From Prosthecobacter dejongeii (lineage in GTDB: Bacteria; Verrucomicrobiota; Verrucomicrobiia; Verrucomicrobiales; Verrucomicrobiaceae): a DNA stretch of 64,000 nt. A model generated the notes under the pieces. It ran no database searches, had not been told where the DNA came from, and saw only the letters and a list, made by a program, of their open reading frames with translations. A program made the translations under genes and the position numbers. The stretch lies in NCBI RefSeq assembly GCF_014203045.1, contig NZ_JACHIF010000004.1:1-64000 (forward strand), in the 5' to 3' direction. Shown piece after piece: positions 44,014 through 52,861 of this stretch (position 1 is the stretch's first letter; each line of letters begins with the position of its first letter).

Positions 44014-44058
44014 TGTTAGTTAGGCCTTTGTGCAGTTGTCGATTAAAATCCAAATCTT

Positions 44059-44583
44059 ATGAAACACTCATTCGTCAAAACCATCATAATCGCCGGAGTG
44101 GCGATGGCCCCTGTGATTGCCCAAGCTCAGTCCAAAGGTGCCGCAACGCCTGAAACCACTAATCCACCGCTTGTCAATAAAGCGCGGGAGGATAAAGAAA
44201 GACGCGTTGCACGCCAGGATCCAGAAACTCGAGCTCGTAACCTCGCAACAATGTTTGATCGGCTGGATGCAGATTCAAACGGTAGTCTTAGTCGCGAAGA
44301 GTTTGTGAAAATGGGCACGCGCCAACCACGCAAGAATATGGAACGTAAAGGCAAACGTGAACCTCGCGATGCGGAAGCGAAGGAAATGAAGAAACCTGAA
44401 GCCGAAAAAGATCAAGAAACCAAAAGAGCGGCTGATGATACAGCGGCGGCTGACAAAGAGGCGGCAGCTAAAGCGACGGAAAAAAATCGCACCACCGGGA
44501 CCACGGGTGGTACAGGTAGTAGTGCCAGTGGCAGTAACGCAGATGGCAGCGCCAACACTGGCACCGTGGCTCCACGTCCTTAA
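44059..44583 (+). CDS. Secreted EF-hand protein with charged and Gly/Ser tail
   Basis: A 174-residue protein with signal peptide (VKTIIIAGVAMAPVIAQAQ). The EF-hand loop is DADSNGSLSREEF, with all usual ligands. A Lys/Glu/Ala-rich helical stretch follows (residues about 95-145) and then a Gly/Ser/Thr tail. The two EF-hand genes share layout (signal, single EF-hand, low-complexity tail) but not tails, which suggests duplication then divergence. The pair is 45 bases apart and ends in a strong terminator. Confidence 0.78.
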   Translation: MKHSFVKTIIIAGVAMAPVIAQAQSKGAATPETTNPPLVNKAREDKERRVARQDPETRARNLATMFDRLDADSNGSLSREEFVKMGTRQPRKNMERKGKREPRDAEAKEMKKPEAEKDQETKRAADDTAAADKEAAAKATEKNRTTGTTGGTGSSASGSNADGSANTGTVAPRP

Positions 44584-44614
44584 TCCACAGATATAACAAT
44601 TCTTGATCGTTGAT

Positions 44615-44650
44615 AAACCCTGCTGATCTCTTGAGACGGCAGGGTTTTTT
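44615..44650 (+). terminator. Rho-independent terminator after the EF-hand genes
   Basis: AAACCCTGC (44615-44623) pairs with GCAGGGTTT (44639-44647), with a short inner CTC/GAG, followed by further T residues to 44650. It lies 31 bases past the stop. Confidence 0.85.
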
Positions 44651-45063
44651 GATTTTAGACTGGATTAAACCTTAATTGGCTTAGCCATCAAAATTACAGT
44701 AGGAAAGAGGGTTTCGATGCAGCAAAAATTAAAGCCATTTTTTTGAAGTGGGTTAGAGGCCAGAGCGTTCAGTTGAGCTGTGATTAATGCTTTTATTTTG
44801 ATGCTGATAGTTTCCTTGGGGCGGGGGACTGGAACAGAGGTGGAAAAGCCGCCTTCAGGAAAATTACTGGAGAGTCAATCTCTGAAGGTGAACGGAAAGG
44901 AAGTGGCGAGGCTCTTTTTGATCTTGAGCTCGTAGTCACAGGCGAGATGATTTCTTTTGATGGACCGCTAGGAGGGGACATGAGGCATGCTATAAAATGG
45001 GTGGTAGATCGTCTCTATTTGCAGGCTTGCAGTGAGAGTGATTCCACCGTTGTTTTTTTGGAT
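44651..45063. other. AT-rich intergenic stretch before the cupin gene
   Basis: About 410 bases with no confident gene. Frames here are short or broken (the ATG at 44787 meets a stop after four codons). A TATAAA at 44992-44997 could be a -10 box for the cupin gene; I could not match a -35 box. If the cupin starts at 44947 instead of 45064, the last part is coding. Confidence 0.4.
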
Positions 45064-45393
45064 ATGTTCCAATACATCGCCTTAGCGAACGAAAAGCACT
45101 GGCAGCCCGGTCCTTATGCAGGAGTGGAGTTAAAGATTTTGCATAAAAACGACACAACAGGGGGCGTCGTAGTGCTGCGCAAATTTCATGCGGGAATCAG
45201 CGTTCCTGCTCATACTCACCCCGCAGCCAATGAGTGGGCGTGGGTGCTTTCCGGTGAATGGGAAGAGGACGGCGTTACTTACACTCCAGGCACCCTTTTT
45301 TACGCTCCCAAAGGGCAGTCTCATGGACCGCACGTCGCGAAAACTGAAGTGATCAGCCTGACGATGTTTGACGGTCCGTTGACAGTTATTTAA
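45064..45393 (+). CDS. Single-domain cupin protein (ChrR-like)
   Basis: 109 residues from the ATG at 45064, chosen because FQYIALANEKHWQPGPYAGV begins the cupin fold; an ATG at 44947 would add 39 residues with no recognisable sequence. The metal site is given by SVPAHTHPAANEWAWVLSGE (His, His, Glu) and APKGQSHGPH (His). The layout resembles the anti-sigma ChrR cupin family and small cupin dioxygenases, without the zinc-binding anti-sigma half. No sigma factor is adjacent, so regulation by binding is not supported. Function unknown. Confidence 0.75.
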   Translation: MFQYIALANEKHWQPGPYAGVELKILHKNDTTGGVVVLRKFHAGISVPAHTHPAANEWAWVLSGEWEEDGVTYTPGTLFYAPKGQSHGPHVAKTEVISLTMFDGPLTVI

Positions 45394-45409
45394 TCTGTGA
45401 ACAACCTTT

Positions 45410-46705
45410 ATGTTAGTCCAATCCGTGCGTGTTCTGACAACTCTCCTGCTGCTTTCTTGTGCTTTTTCCGGTAACGCCGAAGAGGCAAAGGGTCTGGCCC
45501 AAAAATTCCCAGATGGGGAAGTGTCTTCTCGTTCCTTTGTGGATCAGTCTGCCCTCATCAGCCAGTTCACAGTGGAGCAGTATGCTCACCAATCCTCCCT
45601 TCGCATCGTGCAGGGCATCGGTTACGCGGTTTACCAGTGCAATGAAAAGACGCCAGATGAAAACAAGGCTGGGCAGGTGGCGCGCATGGCCGTCTTTAAC
45701 ATCCTGAATCCCACGGCCACCGCCCGCTGGGTGGATATTGCCTCAGCCGGGGAGGCCTCGAATGGCATCACCCTCGGCGGCACTTTTGTCTCCGCTCCCA
45801 TGCTGCATGTGCGGGATGACAAGGTGCTGCGCATCTTCTTCACCGCGCGGTTAGCCGAGGATAAGGTACCCGCCTATCGAGCCTTCTACAAAGATTACGA
45901 CATCGCCACGGGTAAGCTCTCCGGCCTGCATGCGATGCGCTGCACCATCGCCAAAGACCCCGCGCAGGTGATGGACCTGGCCGTGCCTGCGATCCAAAAG
46001 CATCTCGACTTCCTCCACGGTCCCGGCTTTGGCGCCCAGTTCGCCAAGGGCATCAGCACCGCCGGGGATTTCCTCGTGTTCGACGGCCAACTCTACAGCA
46101 CCATCCAGATCAAAAACTCCACCGATGGCGTGACCCGGCTACTCACCAATGTGCTTATGCGTAGCGCCGATGGCGGTACAATATGGGAGCTTCTAGGTGC
46201 GCCCGACCCCCGCTTGCTGACTACCGAAGTCAAAATCCTGGCAGAGCCTGCCATGACCCAGGACAGCAAGCATGTGTATCTGCACCTTCGCACCAATGTG
46301 GTGGAGGGAGGCTACGTCCTTTGCAAAGCCAAAAAGTCCGATCTCTACAGTTTTGATGCCCCGGTGAAAAAATGGACTTATGGCATCGGCCGTCCCACCA
46401 TCGTAGATTATGGCAAGCCCATCGGTATCGTGGCCATGTTTACAGCCCCAAGCGTCAGCATGGGTGGTGCGCAGATGTCCCGAAACAAGTGCGACGTGGT
46501 GCTGATTGATCCCAGCTACAGCCGCTACACCCGCGCCTTTTCCATCGTGGATTACAATGCCGTGAACACCCCCTTCCTCTGCCTTTACCGGGATGAAGGC
46601 TATGTCACCTACTCCACAGGCCAGCGTCGTCTCCTGCCGAAGTTTGGCACTTCAGAAATCGTCTTCAGCAAACTTCGGCGCGAGTTCTTCGTGCCAGGGC
46701 AATGA
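45410..46705 (+). CDS. Secreted protein of unknown function, possible beta-propeller
   Basis: A 431-residue protein with signal peptide (VRVLTTLLLLSCAFSGNAE). The sequence is beta-rich with repeated YxV/F-D-x-x-P/G-type turns and several aromatic-Asp pairs (GDFLVFDGQLYSTIQIKN; VLMRSADGGTIWELLG), the latter close to the Asp-box S-x-D-x-G-x-x-W of sialidases. Only one such box is clear, so a sialidase-like six-blade propeller is a guess. It begins 16 bases after the cupin stop. I do not recognise a named family. Confidence 0.6.
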   Translation: MLVQSVRVLTTLLLLSCAFSGNAEEAKGLAQKFPDGEVSSRSFVDQSALISQFTVEQYAHQSSLRIVQGIGYAVYQCNEKTPDENKAGQVARMAVFNILNPTATARWVDIASAGEASNGITLGGTFVSAPMLHVRDDKVLRIFFTARLAEDKVPAYRAFYKDYDIATGKLSGLHAMRCTIAKDPAQVMDLAVPAIQKHLDFLHGPGFGAQFAKGISTAGDFLVFDGQLYSTIQIKNSTDGVTRLLTNVLMRSADGGTIWELLGAPDPRLLTTEVKILAEPAMTQDSKHVYLHLRTNVVEGGYVLCKAKKSDLYSFDAPVKKWTYGIGRPTIVDYGKPIGIVAMFTAPSVSMGGAQMSRNKCDVVLIDPSYSRYTRAFSIVDYNAVNTPFLCLYRDEGYVTYSTGQRRLLPKFGTSEIVFSKLRREFFVPGQ

Positions 46706-46723
46706 TGCAGGATTCAGGTTTTT

Positions 46724-47725
46724 TTACGCCGGCACAATCTGCGGTTTGATCACTGCGACGTTCATGGGTTCTAGAGCTACCTGCAGCCGCTGAAACATGG
46801 CCTCGTCCTCATAGGTGCCCACGATGGCCCCGCCACTACCGGTGAATTTGGCGCTGGCACCACAGTCGCGGGCGGCCTCCACCATGTCTAGATTGCCTTG
46901 GCCCAATTTGTACAGGCGACGGCGCAGGTCGAAGTTTTCATTCAGCAAGGGGCCGATCTCATGCCCCCGCTTTTCCAACAGCAGGTCGCGCACTCGCTGG
47001 GCAAGGTTGGCCCACTGATACATCGCGCTCACGATTTCCCGCTCGCCGCGGTTCCAGCGACCACGGATGTCATTGTGGAAGACTTCAGTGCCTTCGCTTA
47101 GCTTAGCTGTATAGGCGACATAAACGGGCGGCAGCAGGGCGGGGTCAATTTCTTCATAGATGCCATAGCCAAGCTTTTCGATCGAGGCCCGGTTGAAGTC
47201 CATGTACACCACCCCCTCATAAGCCTGGATCACTCGGTCCTGCAGGCCTGCGGGGATGCAGAGTTCGTCATTTTCCACGCTCAGGACCAGGCTGGGCAGC
47301 ACGTGCTTGGGGATCTCCACATGGTAAAAAGCCATCAACGCCCGCCAGCAGGCCGTGATGATGGCGCTGCTGCCCGCCATGCCCACCTGCGGCGGCACAT
47401 TGCTGTGGTAGCGCAGGGTAAAGTTCCGCCCATGCAGCTGCAGCCCTTGCTTGGTGCAGTAATCAAAGAAACGCTTCACGCTGGCCTTCAGCAGGCGGAT
47501 GCCGCCGTAGTAGCCATTTTGGCGCACATCGCGGGCCAGTTCCTCGATGCTGCCGAAAACGGAATGGTCCCGTTGATTCGGCTCAATGGTCAGCTCTGGC
47601 GTCTCGAACAAGGTGATCTCCGCCGCAAAGTTGCGGATGATGAAGGAGATCGTCTTGCCAAAGTAGCCGTCCGAAGGGTTGCCCACCAAACCGGCGCGGG
47701 CATAGGCTTTCGTGGTGATGAGCAT
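46724..47725 (-). CDS. GHMP-family sugar kinase (glucuronokinase-like)
   Basis: A 333-residue cytoplasmic kinase. The start ARAGLVGNPSDGYFGKTISF fits the substrate-binding strand of GHMP kinases, PPQVGMAGSSAIITACW is the ATP-binding P-x-x-x-G-L/M-x-S-S-A motif, and KFTGSGGAIVGTYEDE is the C-terminal G-S-G-G motif. G-N-P-S-D-G-Y and the overall length resemble plant and bacterial glucuronokinase more than galactokinase or mevalonate kinase. It is divergent from rpmI. Confidence 0.82.
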   Translation of the reverse strand: MLITTKAYARAGLVGNPSDGYFGKTISFIIRNFAAEITLFETPELTIEPNQRDHSVFGSIEELARDVRQNGYYGGIRLLKASVKRFFDYCTKQGLQLHGRNFTLRYHSNVPPQVGMAGSSAIITACWRALMAFYHVEIPKHVLPSLVLSVENDELCIPAGLQDRVIQAYEGVVYMDFNRASIEKLGYGIYEEIDPALLPPVYVAYTAKLSEGTEVFHNDIRGRWNRGEREIVSAMYQWANLAQRVRDLLLEKRGHEIGPLLNENFDLRRRLYKLGQGNLDMVEAARDCGASAKFTGSGGAIVGTYEDEAMFQRLQVALEPMNVAVIKPQIVPA

Positions 47726-47998
47726 GAGGTCGGGAGAAAAAGGAAGGTCTGAAAGCTAAGAGGCAGCGGCGAAACTGGCAACCTGAATGGCATTGTTTCC
47801 GTACCTGGGCACGATTTAGCTCCAAGGTGCTTTCGGGTAGCTCGGTCCCTGGAGGCCTCCGTTTTTGCCCCTTGGGCGGTTTTTCGCAGGCTGCCGCCTT
47901 CCAATCCACGTAGAAATCGCCTAAATCTGCTCCCTTATTCACATCTCGGCTAAAAAAACCTTGCCGTTTGTGCATTTGCCGCCACCTTCGCGGCCCCT
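47726..47998. other. Intergenic region upstream of rpmI
   Basis: 273 bases between the leftward kinase and rpmI. It holds promoters for both. No strong Shine-Dalgarno precedes the rpmI ATG at 47999 (the last bases are CGCGGCCCCT). I see no convincing terminator or riboswitch here. Confidence 0.35.
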
Positions 47999-48217
47999 AT
48001 GTCCAAAAACGCTGGTATAGCAAAAACGAGAAAAGCTTACTCTAAACGGTTCAAAGTAACTGCAACAGGTAAGGTGCTCCGCCGTAAACAAGGCAAGCGC
48101 CACATCTTGCAGAACAAGAGCCGCAAACGTAAGCGTAACCTCGGTAAAGTCGCCCTCGTGGCAGAAGTGGATAAAGCAGGTGTGCTGGCAAATATGCCAT
48201 TCTCACATCGCGGTTAA
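47999..48217 (+). CDS. rpmI: Ribosomal protein bL35
   Basis: A 72-residue basic protein of the large ribosomal subunit. KTRKAYSKRFKVTATGKVL and RRKQGKRHILQNKSRKRK, then R-N-L, are hallmark segments. It is next to rplT as usual, but infC, which often precedes rpmI, is not in the preceding region. Confidence 0.97.
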   Translation: MSKNAGIAKTRKAYSKRFKVTATGKVLRRKQGKRHILQNKSRKRKRNLGKVALVAEVDKAGVLANMPFSHRG

Positions 48218-48222
48218 TCCAC

Positions 48223-48239
48223 GGTCCCCTAGCGGGACC
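48223..48239 (+). other. Hairpin just after the rpmI stop
   Basis: GGTCCC (48223-48228) pairs with GGGACC (48234-48239) over a CTAGC loop. No T-run follows, so it is not a terminator. It is the first of several stems in the rpmI-rplT spacer. Confidence 0.6.
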
Positions 48240-48240
48240 A

Positions 48241-48300
48241 TGATGCTCCGGTCTGGTTTCACGCGTGTGAAAGCCTCAGATCAGGTGAGGCCGGTCATCA
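48241..48300 (+). promoter_or_regulatory. Foldable multi-branch RNA element before rplT
   Basis: The spacer can form an outer stem, TGATG (48241-48245) with CATCA (48296-48300) and CCGG (48248-48251) with CCGG (48291-48294). Inside it are two hairpins: TTTCAC/GTGAAA (48257-48262 with 48267-48272) and GCCTCA/TGAGGC (48273-48278 with 48286-48291); one base is shared between the last stem and the outer one. Ribosomal protein L20 is known to repress its own operon by binding mRNA that imitates 23S rRNA, so this may be such a site. The fold is read by eye and not tested. Confidence 0.5.
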
Positions 48301-48335
48301 AATCCATAACAACAGCCTGCTCAGAGAAATAGAAA

Positions 48336-48722
48336 ATGCCAAGAGCCACCAACGCCCCCGCTAGCCGCAAACGCCGCAAGCGCACACTCGCTAAAGCCAA
48401 AGGCTTTCGCGGTTTCCGTTCCACCCATTTCCGTTATGCCAAGGACGCTGTCCGCAAGGCAATGACGTATTCCTACCGTGACCGTAAGGTCCGTAAGCGC
48501 ACCTTCCGCAACCTGTGGATCCAGCGTATTAACGCCGCTGCGCGTAACGTTGGCATCACCTACAGCCGTCTCATGGAAGGTCTGAAGTTTGCCGGAATCG
48601 AAATCGACCGCAAAGTGCTGTCCGACATCGCCATCAAGGATGAGGCCGCCTTCGTCGCCCTCGCCAACCAGGCGAAAGCAGCGATGGAGAAGAAAAACGA
48701 GCGGGTCAAAGCTGCTGCTTAA
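48336..48722 (+). CDS. rplT: Ribosomal protein bL20
   Basis: A 128-residue protein needed early in large-subunit assembly. [20 protein letters not shown], then [20 protein letters not shown] and [19 protein letters not shown] are family-defining. The C-terminal tail is slightly longer than in E. coli (118 residues). It can also act as a translational repressor of its operon in other bacteria. Confidence 0.97.
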   Translation: MPRATNAPASRKRRKRTLAKAKGFRGFRSTHFRYAKDAVRKAMTYSYRDRKVRKRTFRNLWIQRINAAARNVGITYSRLMEGLKFAGIEIDRKVLSDIAIKDEAAFVALANQAKAAMEKKNERVKAAA

Positions 48723-48750
48723 TTCTCAATCTACGATTCTTTAACCCAGA

Positions 48751-48785
48751 CAGCCGGAGCTCACGCTCCGGCTGTTTTGTTTTTT
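48751..48785 (+). terminator. Strong Rho-independent terminator after rplT
   Basis: CAGCCGGAGC (48751-48760) pairs perfectly with GCTCCGGCTG (48765-48774) over a TCAC loop, followed by TTTTG and seven T. It ends the rpmI-rplT unit. Confidence 0.93.
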
Positions 48786-48842
48786 TGGGGGACCGCTGGC
48801 CTTAGCGGTGGATTTGCCTGCCCGTTGTTTTAGTGTCAGGCC

Positions 48843-49601
48843 ATGATTTTGGACACCATTCACGGATTGATCGAAAGAAGGGTGCTACTCAATTACCGGA
48901 TTGCCCCAGACATCCTCTCTCAGGTGCTGCCCAGGCCCTTTCGTCCGAAGCTGTATTCAGGTCACGGAGTGGGAGGTGTGTGCATGATCCGTTTTGGCCA
49001 GCTCCGTCCTCGTCTGCTACCCTCATGGCTCGGAATGGCCTCGGAAAATGCTGCGCACCGCATTGCAGTGGAATGGGACCAGGATGGCACCGTGCAAGAA
49101 GGCGTTTACATCCCCAGGCGTGATACGAATTCCTTGTTCAACAAGACCTTGGGGGGAGTGGTTTTCCCTGGCATCTTCCAGCGCAGCCAATTCCAGGTTC
49201 AAGAATCTAAAACCCATCTTTCACTCTCGGTTCTGCGCCAGGATGGCGGCACGGAAATCGCGTTCAGAGGGAGTCTTGCCGGGGCCTTGCCCGCGCAAAG
49301 CATCTTCCCGTCCCTCGCGGAGGCTGCCGGATTCTTTTCTTTGGGGGCCACTGGCTACTCCGCCACGCATTCTCCTGGCCACTATCACGGCATGGAGCTT
49401 CGCTCTCACGACTGGACGATTGCTCCACTGTCCGTGGATTCCGCCCAATCATGCGTCTTTGACGATCCACAGTATTTCCCAGCAGGTTCTGCGGAAGTGG
49501 ATTGTGCCCTTCTGATGCGTGGCATCTCTCATGAATGGCATAGTCGCCCAGATCTATATCTCTCCGTGGACGGTGATTCGCTAACGAGCCGGAAACCATA
49601 A
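48843..49601 (+). CDS. DUF2071 / acetoacetate decarboxylase-like protein
   Basis: A 252-residue protein. GLIERRVLLNYRIAPDILSQ, then VLPRPFRPKLY, GVGGVCMIRFGQLRP and SPGHYHGMELRSHDW match the DUF2071 family, a fold related to acetoacetate decarboxylase. No catalytic Lys of the decarboxylase is evident, and the function of DUF2071 proteins is not established. It is convergent with the aldo/keto reductase, separated by a hairpin. Confidence 0.82.
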   Translation: MILDTIHGLIERRVLLNYRIAPDILSQVLPRPFRPKLYSGHGVGGVCMIRFGQLRPRLLPSWLGMASENAAHRIAVEWDQDGTVQEGVYIPRRDTNSLFNKTLGGVVFPGIFQRSQFQVQESKTHLSLSVLRQDGGTEIAFRGSLAGALPAQSIFPSLAEAAGFFSLGATGYSATHSPGHYHGMELRSHDWTIAPLSVDSAQSCVFDDPQYFPAGSAEVDCALLMRGISHEWHSRPDLYLSVDGDSLTSRKP

Positions 49602-49628
49602 AAAAGCCACGCCCTTTCAGGCGTGGCT
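49600..49628 (-). terminator. Terminator of the leftward redox operon
   Basis: AGCCACGCC (49605-49613) pairs with GGCGTGGCT (49620-49628) over a 6-base loop. On the minus strand it is followed by U residues (A-run at 49600-49605 on the + strand). It lies 24 bases past the aldo/keto reductase stop. Confidence 0.85.
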
Positions 49629-49651
49629 GGGTAGGAGTCGAAGCCTCTGCT

Positions 49652-50686
49652 TCACTTCACGGGAAACGGGTTCCGCTCATCGAAACCGACCTGGTGCCAG
49701 TAGGGGTAGGTCTTCGGTTTGTCGCTGGCGGCGTCCAGTTTCGCCACCTGCTCGGTGGTGAGGTTCCAGCCGACGGCACCCAGATTCTGGCGCAGTTGTT
49801 CCTCATTGCGGGCACCGATGATCACCGTGGAGACGGTGGGGCGCTGCAGCAGCCAGTTCAGCGCCACCTGGGGCACGGACTTGCCGGTTTCCCCGGCCAC
49901 TTCGTCCAGTGCATCCACCACCGTGTAAAGGTACTCGTCATCCACCTGCGGGCCATACTGGTTGCTCAGCGTGTAGTTCAGGCGGCTCGTCTCAGGCCGT
50001 GGCTGATTGCGGCGGATCTTGCCGGTCAGGCGGCCCCAGCCCAGAGGGCTCCAGACAACGGCACCGATCTTCTGGTCCAGGCCCAGGGGCATCAACTCCC
50101 ACTCGTAATCGCGGCCGATCAGCGAGTAGTAAGTCTGGTTCGCCACATGGCGGGAAAGGTTGAACTTCTCCGCATAAGCCTGCGCCTTCATGAGCTGCCA
50201 GCCGGAGAAATTGGAGGCCCCGATGTAGCGGATCTTGCCCGCGCGCACCAGGTCATCCAGCGTGTTCATCACCTCTTCCACCGGAGTCATGGCATCGAAG
50301 CCGTGGAGTTGGTAGAGGTCAATGTAGTCGGTGCCCAGGCGCTTCAGACTGTTTTCCACGGAGCGGATGAGGTGCCAGCGGGAGGAGCCCACATTGTTTG
50401 GTCCTTCGCCCAGGCGAAAGGTGCCTTTGGTGGAGATCAGCACTTGGTCGCGCCGTCCCTTGATGGCAGCACCCAGGATCTCTTCGGCCATGCCGTCGGA
50501 GTAGATGTCCGCTGTGTCAAACATGGTTAGGCCATTTTCCAGGCTGATGTCAATGAGGCGGGAGGCTTCGGCCACATCGGACGCGCCCCACTCTTTGAAG
50601 AATTCCGTGCCGCCGCCAAAGGTGCCTGTGCCGAGGGTAAGGGCGGGGACTTTGAAGCCGGAACCGCCGAGTTGTCTGTATTCCAT
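49652..50686 (-). CDS. Aldo/keto reductase
   Basis: A 344-residue NADPH-dependent reductase. The opening YRQLGGSGFKVPALTLGTGT, FDTADIYSDGMAEEILG (Asp, Tyr of the catalytic tetrad), VLISTKGTF (Lys), DLYQLHGFD (His) and IIGARNEEQLRQNLG are standard. It lies third in an operon after the old-yellow-enzyme and luciferase-like genes. The family reduces carbonyl compounds; substrates cannot be told. Confidence 0.92.
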   Translation of the reverse strand: MEYRQLGGSGFKVPALTLGTGTFGGGTEFFKEWGASDVAEASRLIDISLENGLTMFDTADIYSDGMAEEILGAAIKGRRDQVLISTKGTFRLGEGPNNVGSSRWHLIRSVENSLKRLGTDYIDLYQLHGFDAMTPVEEVMNTLDDLVRAGKIRYIGASNFSGWQLMKAQAYAEKFNLSRHVANQTYYSLIGRDYEWELMPLGLDQKIGAVVWSPLGWGRLTGKIRRNQPRPETSRLNYTLSNQYGPQVDDEYLYTVVDALDEVAGETGKSVPQVALNWLLQRPTVSTVIIGARNEEQLRQNLGAVGWNLTTEQVAKLDAASDKPKTYPYWHQVGFDERNPFPVK

Positions 50687-50719
50687 AATCGTCTTGTTGT
50701 GTTTTTAGTTAGGGGGAAG

Positions 50720-51739
50720 TCAGGCGCGTGCTTTTTGCAGATCTTGGAAGACCTTGGCCGCAATTTCAAACGAGTGCAGCCGGGCCTGCGGATCGTGAAT
50801 GTGTGCCGTCGCTATGATTTCATCGGCTTCGGTTTCGTCCAGCAGGGATTCGATCTGGAAGCGCAGGGATTCCGGGCTGCCCACGGCAGAGCAGCGGGTC
50901 ATTCGGCTCACCTGCGCCTCCTCCACCGGATTCCACAGCGCATCAATGTCATCCACTGGTGGTTGCAGTTGCTTCGGCCAGCCCCGGATCAGATGCAGAA
51001 AGACCTGCTGCAGAGAACTGAAGAGCCGGGTGGCCTCCTCATCCGAATCGGCGGCAAAGACATTCAGACCCACCATGACATGAGGCTTGGCCAGGGTGGC
51101 TGACGGGCGGAAATGGGTGCGGTAGATGCCGATGGCCTGATGCAGCATCTCGGGGGCAAAGTGGGAGGCAAAGGCAAAAGGCAGGCCCAGCTCTGCCGCC
51201 AAACTGGCGCTGAATGTGCTGCTGCCTAACAAATAAAGCGGCACGTTCAATCCCTGGCCGGGAATGGCCCGCACTTTTTGCCCCGGCAGGGCAGGGGAGA
51301 AGAAGCCTTGCAGTTCCTGCACATCTCCCGGGAAGGTATCGCCACTGCTGCCTAAGCCCCGGCGCAGGGCGCGGGCAGCGCTCTGATCTCCACCCGGCGC
51401 ACGGCCCAGCCCCAGGTCAATGCGCCCTGGATACAGGGACTCTAGCGTCCCAAACTGCTCGGCAATCACCAACGGCGCATGGTTTGGCAGCATGATGCCG
51501 CCTGAGCCTACACGGATGGTGGACGTGCCGCCCGCGATGTAGCCGATGACCACGGAGGTGGCCGCACTGGCCACACCGGGGATGTTGTGATGCTCCGCCA
51601 GCCAAAAGCGGTGATAACCCCATTTCTCCACCTGCTGTGCCAGCTTTAGCGAATGGCGGAAGGAATCTGCCGCCGTCTCACCCTGCAAAATGGGGGCAAG
51701 ATCCAGCACGGAATAAAGCAGGCCGGAGGAAGTCTTCAT
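50720..51739 (-). CDS. LLM-class flavin-dependent oxidoreductase (luciferase-like)
   Basis: A 339-residue FMN/F420-type TIM barrel. Signatures: [73 protein letters not shown]. Overlap with the OYE stop (ATGA, 51736-51739) shows coupling. The family covers alkanal monooxygenases and flavin-dependent reductases; without a partner the reaction is unknown. Start chosen as the first ATG. Confidence 0.9.
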   Translation of the reverse strand: MKTSSGLLYSVLDLAPILQGETAADSFRHSLKLAQQVEKWGYHRFWLAEHHNIPGVASAATSVVIGYIAGGTSTIRVGSGGIMLPNHAPLVIAEQFGTLESLYPGRIDLGLGRAPGGDQSAARALRRGLGSSGDTFPGDVQELQGFFSPALPGQKVRAIPGQGLNVPLYLLGSSTFSASLAAELGLPFAFASHFAPEMLHQAIGIYRTHFRPSATLAKPHVMVGLNVFAADSDEEATRLFSSLQQVFLHLIRGWPKQLQPPVDDIDALWNPVEEAQVSRMTRCSAVGSPESLRFQIESLLDETEADEIIATAHIHDPQARLHSFEIAAKVFQDLQKARA

Positions 51740-52785
51740 AACACAGGGTAATCGGTGTAGCCCACCGGGCCGTCCGCATAGAACGTCGTCGGGTCTGCGG
51801 GATTCAGCTCGGCTCCTTGGGCAAAACGTTCTGGGAGGTCCGGATTGGCGATGTAGGGGACTCCGAAGGCGACGGCATCGGCATCACCAGCGGCCAGGAT
51901 CTCATTGCTGGATTCCAGGGTGAATTTTTCATTCGCCACATAGAGGCCACCAAAAGCTTTCTTTAGCGCCGGTCCGATGCTGTCTGGGCCCTGACGCTCA
52001 CGCGCACAGATGAATGCGATCTTCCGCTGTCCCAGCTCACGGGCGACATAACCAAAAGTTTCGAGCGGGTTTGCATCCCCCATGTCATGGGCATCGCAGC
52101 GCGGGGCCAGGTGCATGCCTACACGATCTGCGCCCCAGACTGAGATCACGGCATCGGTCACCTCCAGCATCAGCCGCGCACGGTTTTCCACGGAGCCACC
52201 GTAGTCGTCCGTGCGTTGGTTCGTGCTCGTCTGTAGGAATTGATCCAGAAGGTAGCCATTGGCCCCATGAATCTCCACGCCGTCAAAACCAGCCTCCAGG
52301 GCATTTTGTGCGCCTTTACGATAGGCTTCGATGATGCCTGGCAGCTCGGCCAGTTCCAGCGCACGAGGTGTGACAAAGGGCTTTTCAGGCCGCACCAGGC
52401 TCACGTGGCCTGCGGGACGCACGGCACTCGGGGCCACAGGTAGGGCACCATCCAGAAAGATCGGGTCTGAGACACGGCCCACATGCCAAAGCTGCAAAAA
52501 GATGCGTCCGCCAGCCTCATGGACTGCCTGGGTCACCAGTTTCCATCCGGCTACCTGGGCAGCGGACCAGATGCCCGGTGTGTTGGCATAGCCGACCCCC
52601 ATGGGAGTCACAGAGGTGGCCTCGCTGAGGATCAGGCCAGCGCTGGCACGCTGGCGGTAGTATTTGGCCATCAGCGCATTCGGCACGCGCTGGCTGCCCG
52701 CCCGGCTGCGGGTAAGGGGAGCCATAAAAATGCGGTTGGGCAGGAGCAGGGGACCGACTTGGAGCGAATCAAAAAGTGTAGGCAT
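51736..52785 (-). CDS. Old yellow enzyme-type alkene reductase
   Basis: 349 residues from the ATG at 52785, preceded by AAAGGA at a suitable distance; a TTG at 52806 is an alternative. It belongs to the NemA/OYE family: [70 protein letters not shown] (FMN and substrate contacts). It reduces activated alkenes, nitro compounds and quinones with NAD(P)H. It is first of three flavin/NADPH enzymes in one operon. Confidence 0.93.
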   Translation of the reverse strand: MPTLFDSLQVGPLLLPNRIFMAPLTRSRAGSQRVPNALMAKYYRQRASAGLILSEATSVTPMGVGYANTPGIWSAAQVAGWKLVTQAVHEAGGRIFLQLWHVGRVSDPIFLDGALPVAPSAVRPAGHVSLVRPEKPFVTPRALELAELPGIIEAYRKGAQNALEAGFDGVEIHGANGYLLDQFLQTSTNQRTDDYGGSVENRARLMLEVTDAVISVWGADRVGMHLAPRCDAHDMGDANPLETFGYVARELGQRKIAFICARERQGPDSIGPALKKAFGGLYVANEKFTLESSNEILAAGDADAVAFGVPYIANPDLPERFAQGAELNPADPTTFYADGPVGYTDYPVL

Positions 52786-52800
52786 AGGGTTTGTTCCTTT

Positions 52801-52855
52801 GTTCAAGAATACGGAACTAAAGAATCATTGAACTGCAAGCAAAATTGTGTAGAAT
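52801..52855. promoter_or_regulatory. Operator and promoter between the redox operon and the ArsR-type gene
   Basis: GTTCAA (52801-52806) and TTGAAC (52828-52833) form an inverted repeat 21 bases apart. On the + strand TTGAAC also serves as a -35 with TAGAAT (52850-52855) as -10, 16 bases away, predicting a start of transcription near 52862. A dyad over a divergent promoter next to an ArsR-type gene is the expected position for repressor binding. Read by eye. Confidence 0.5.
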
Positions 52856-52861
52856 GTTTTT

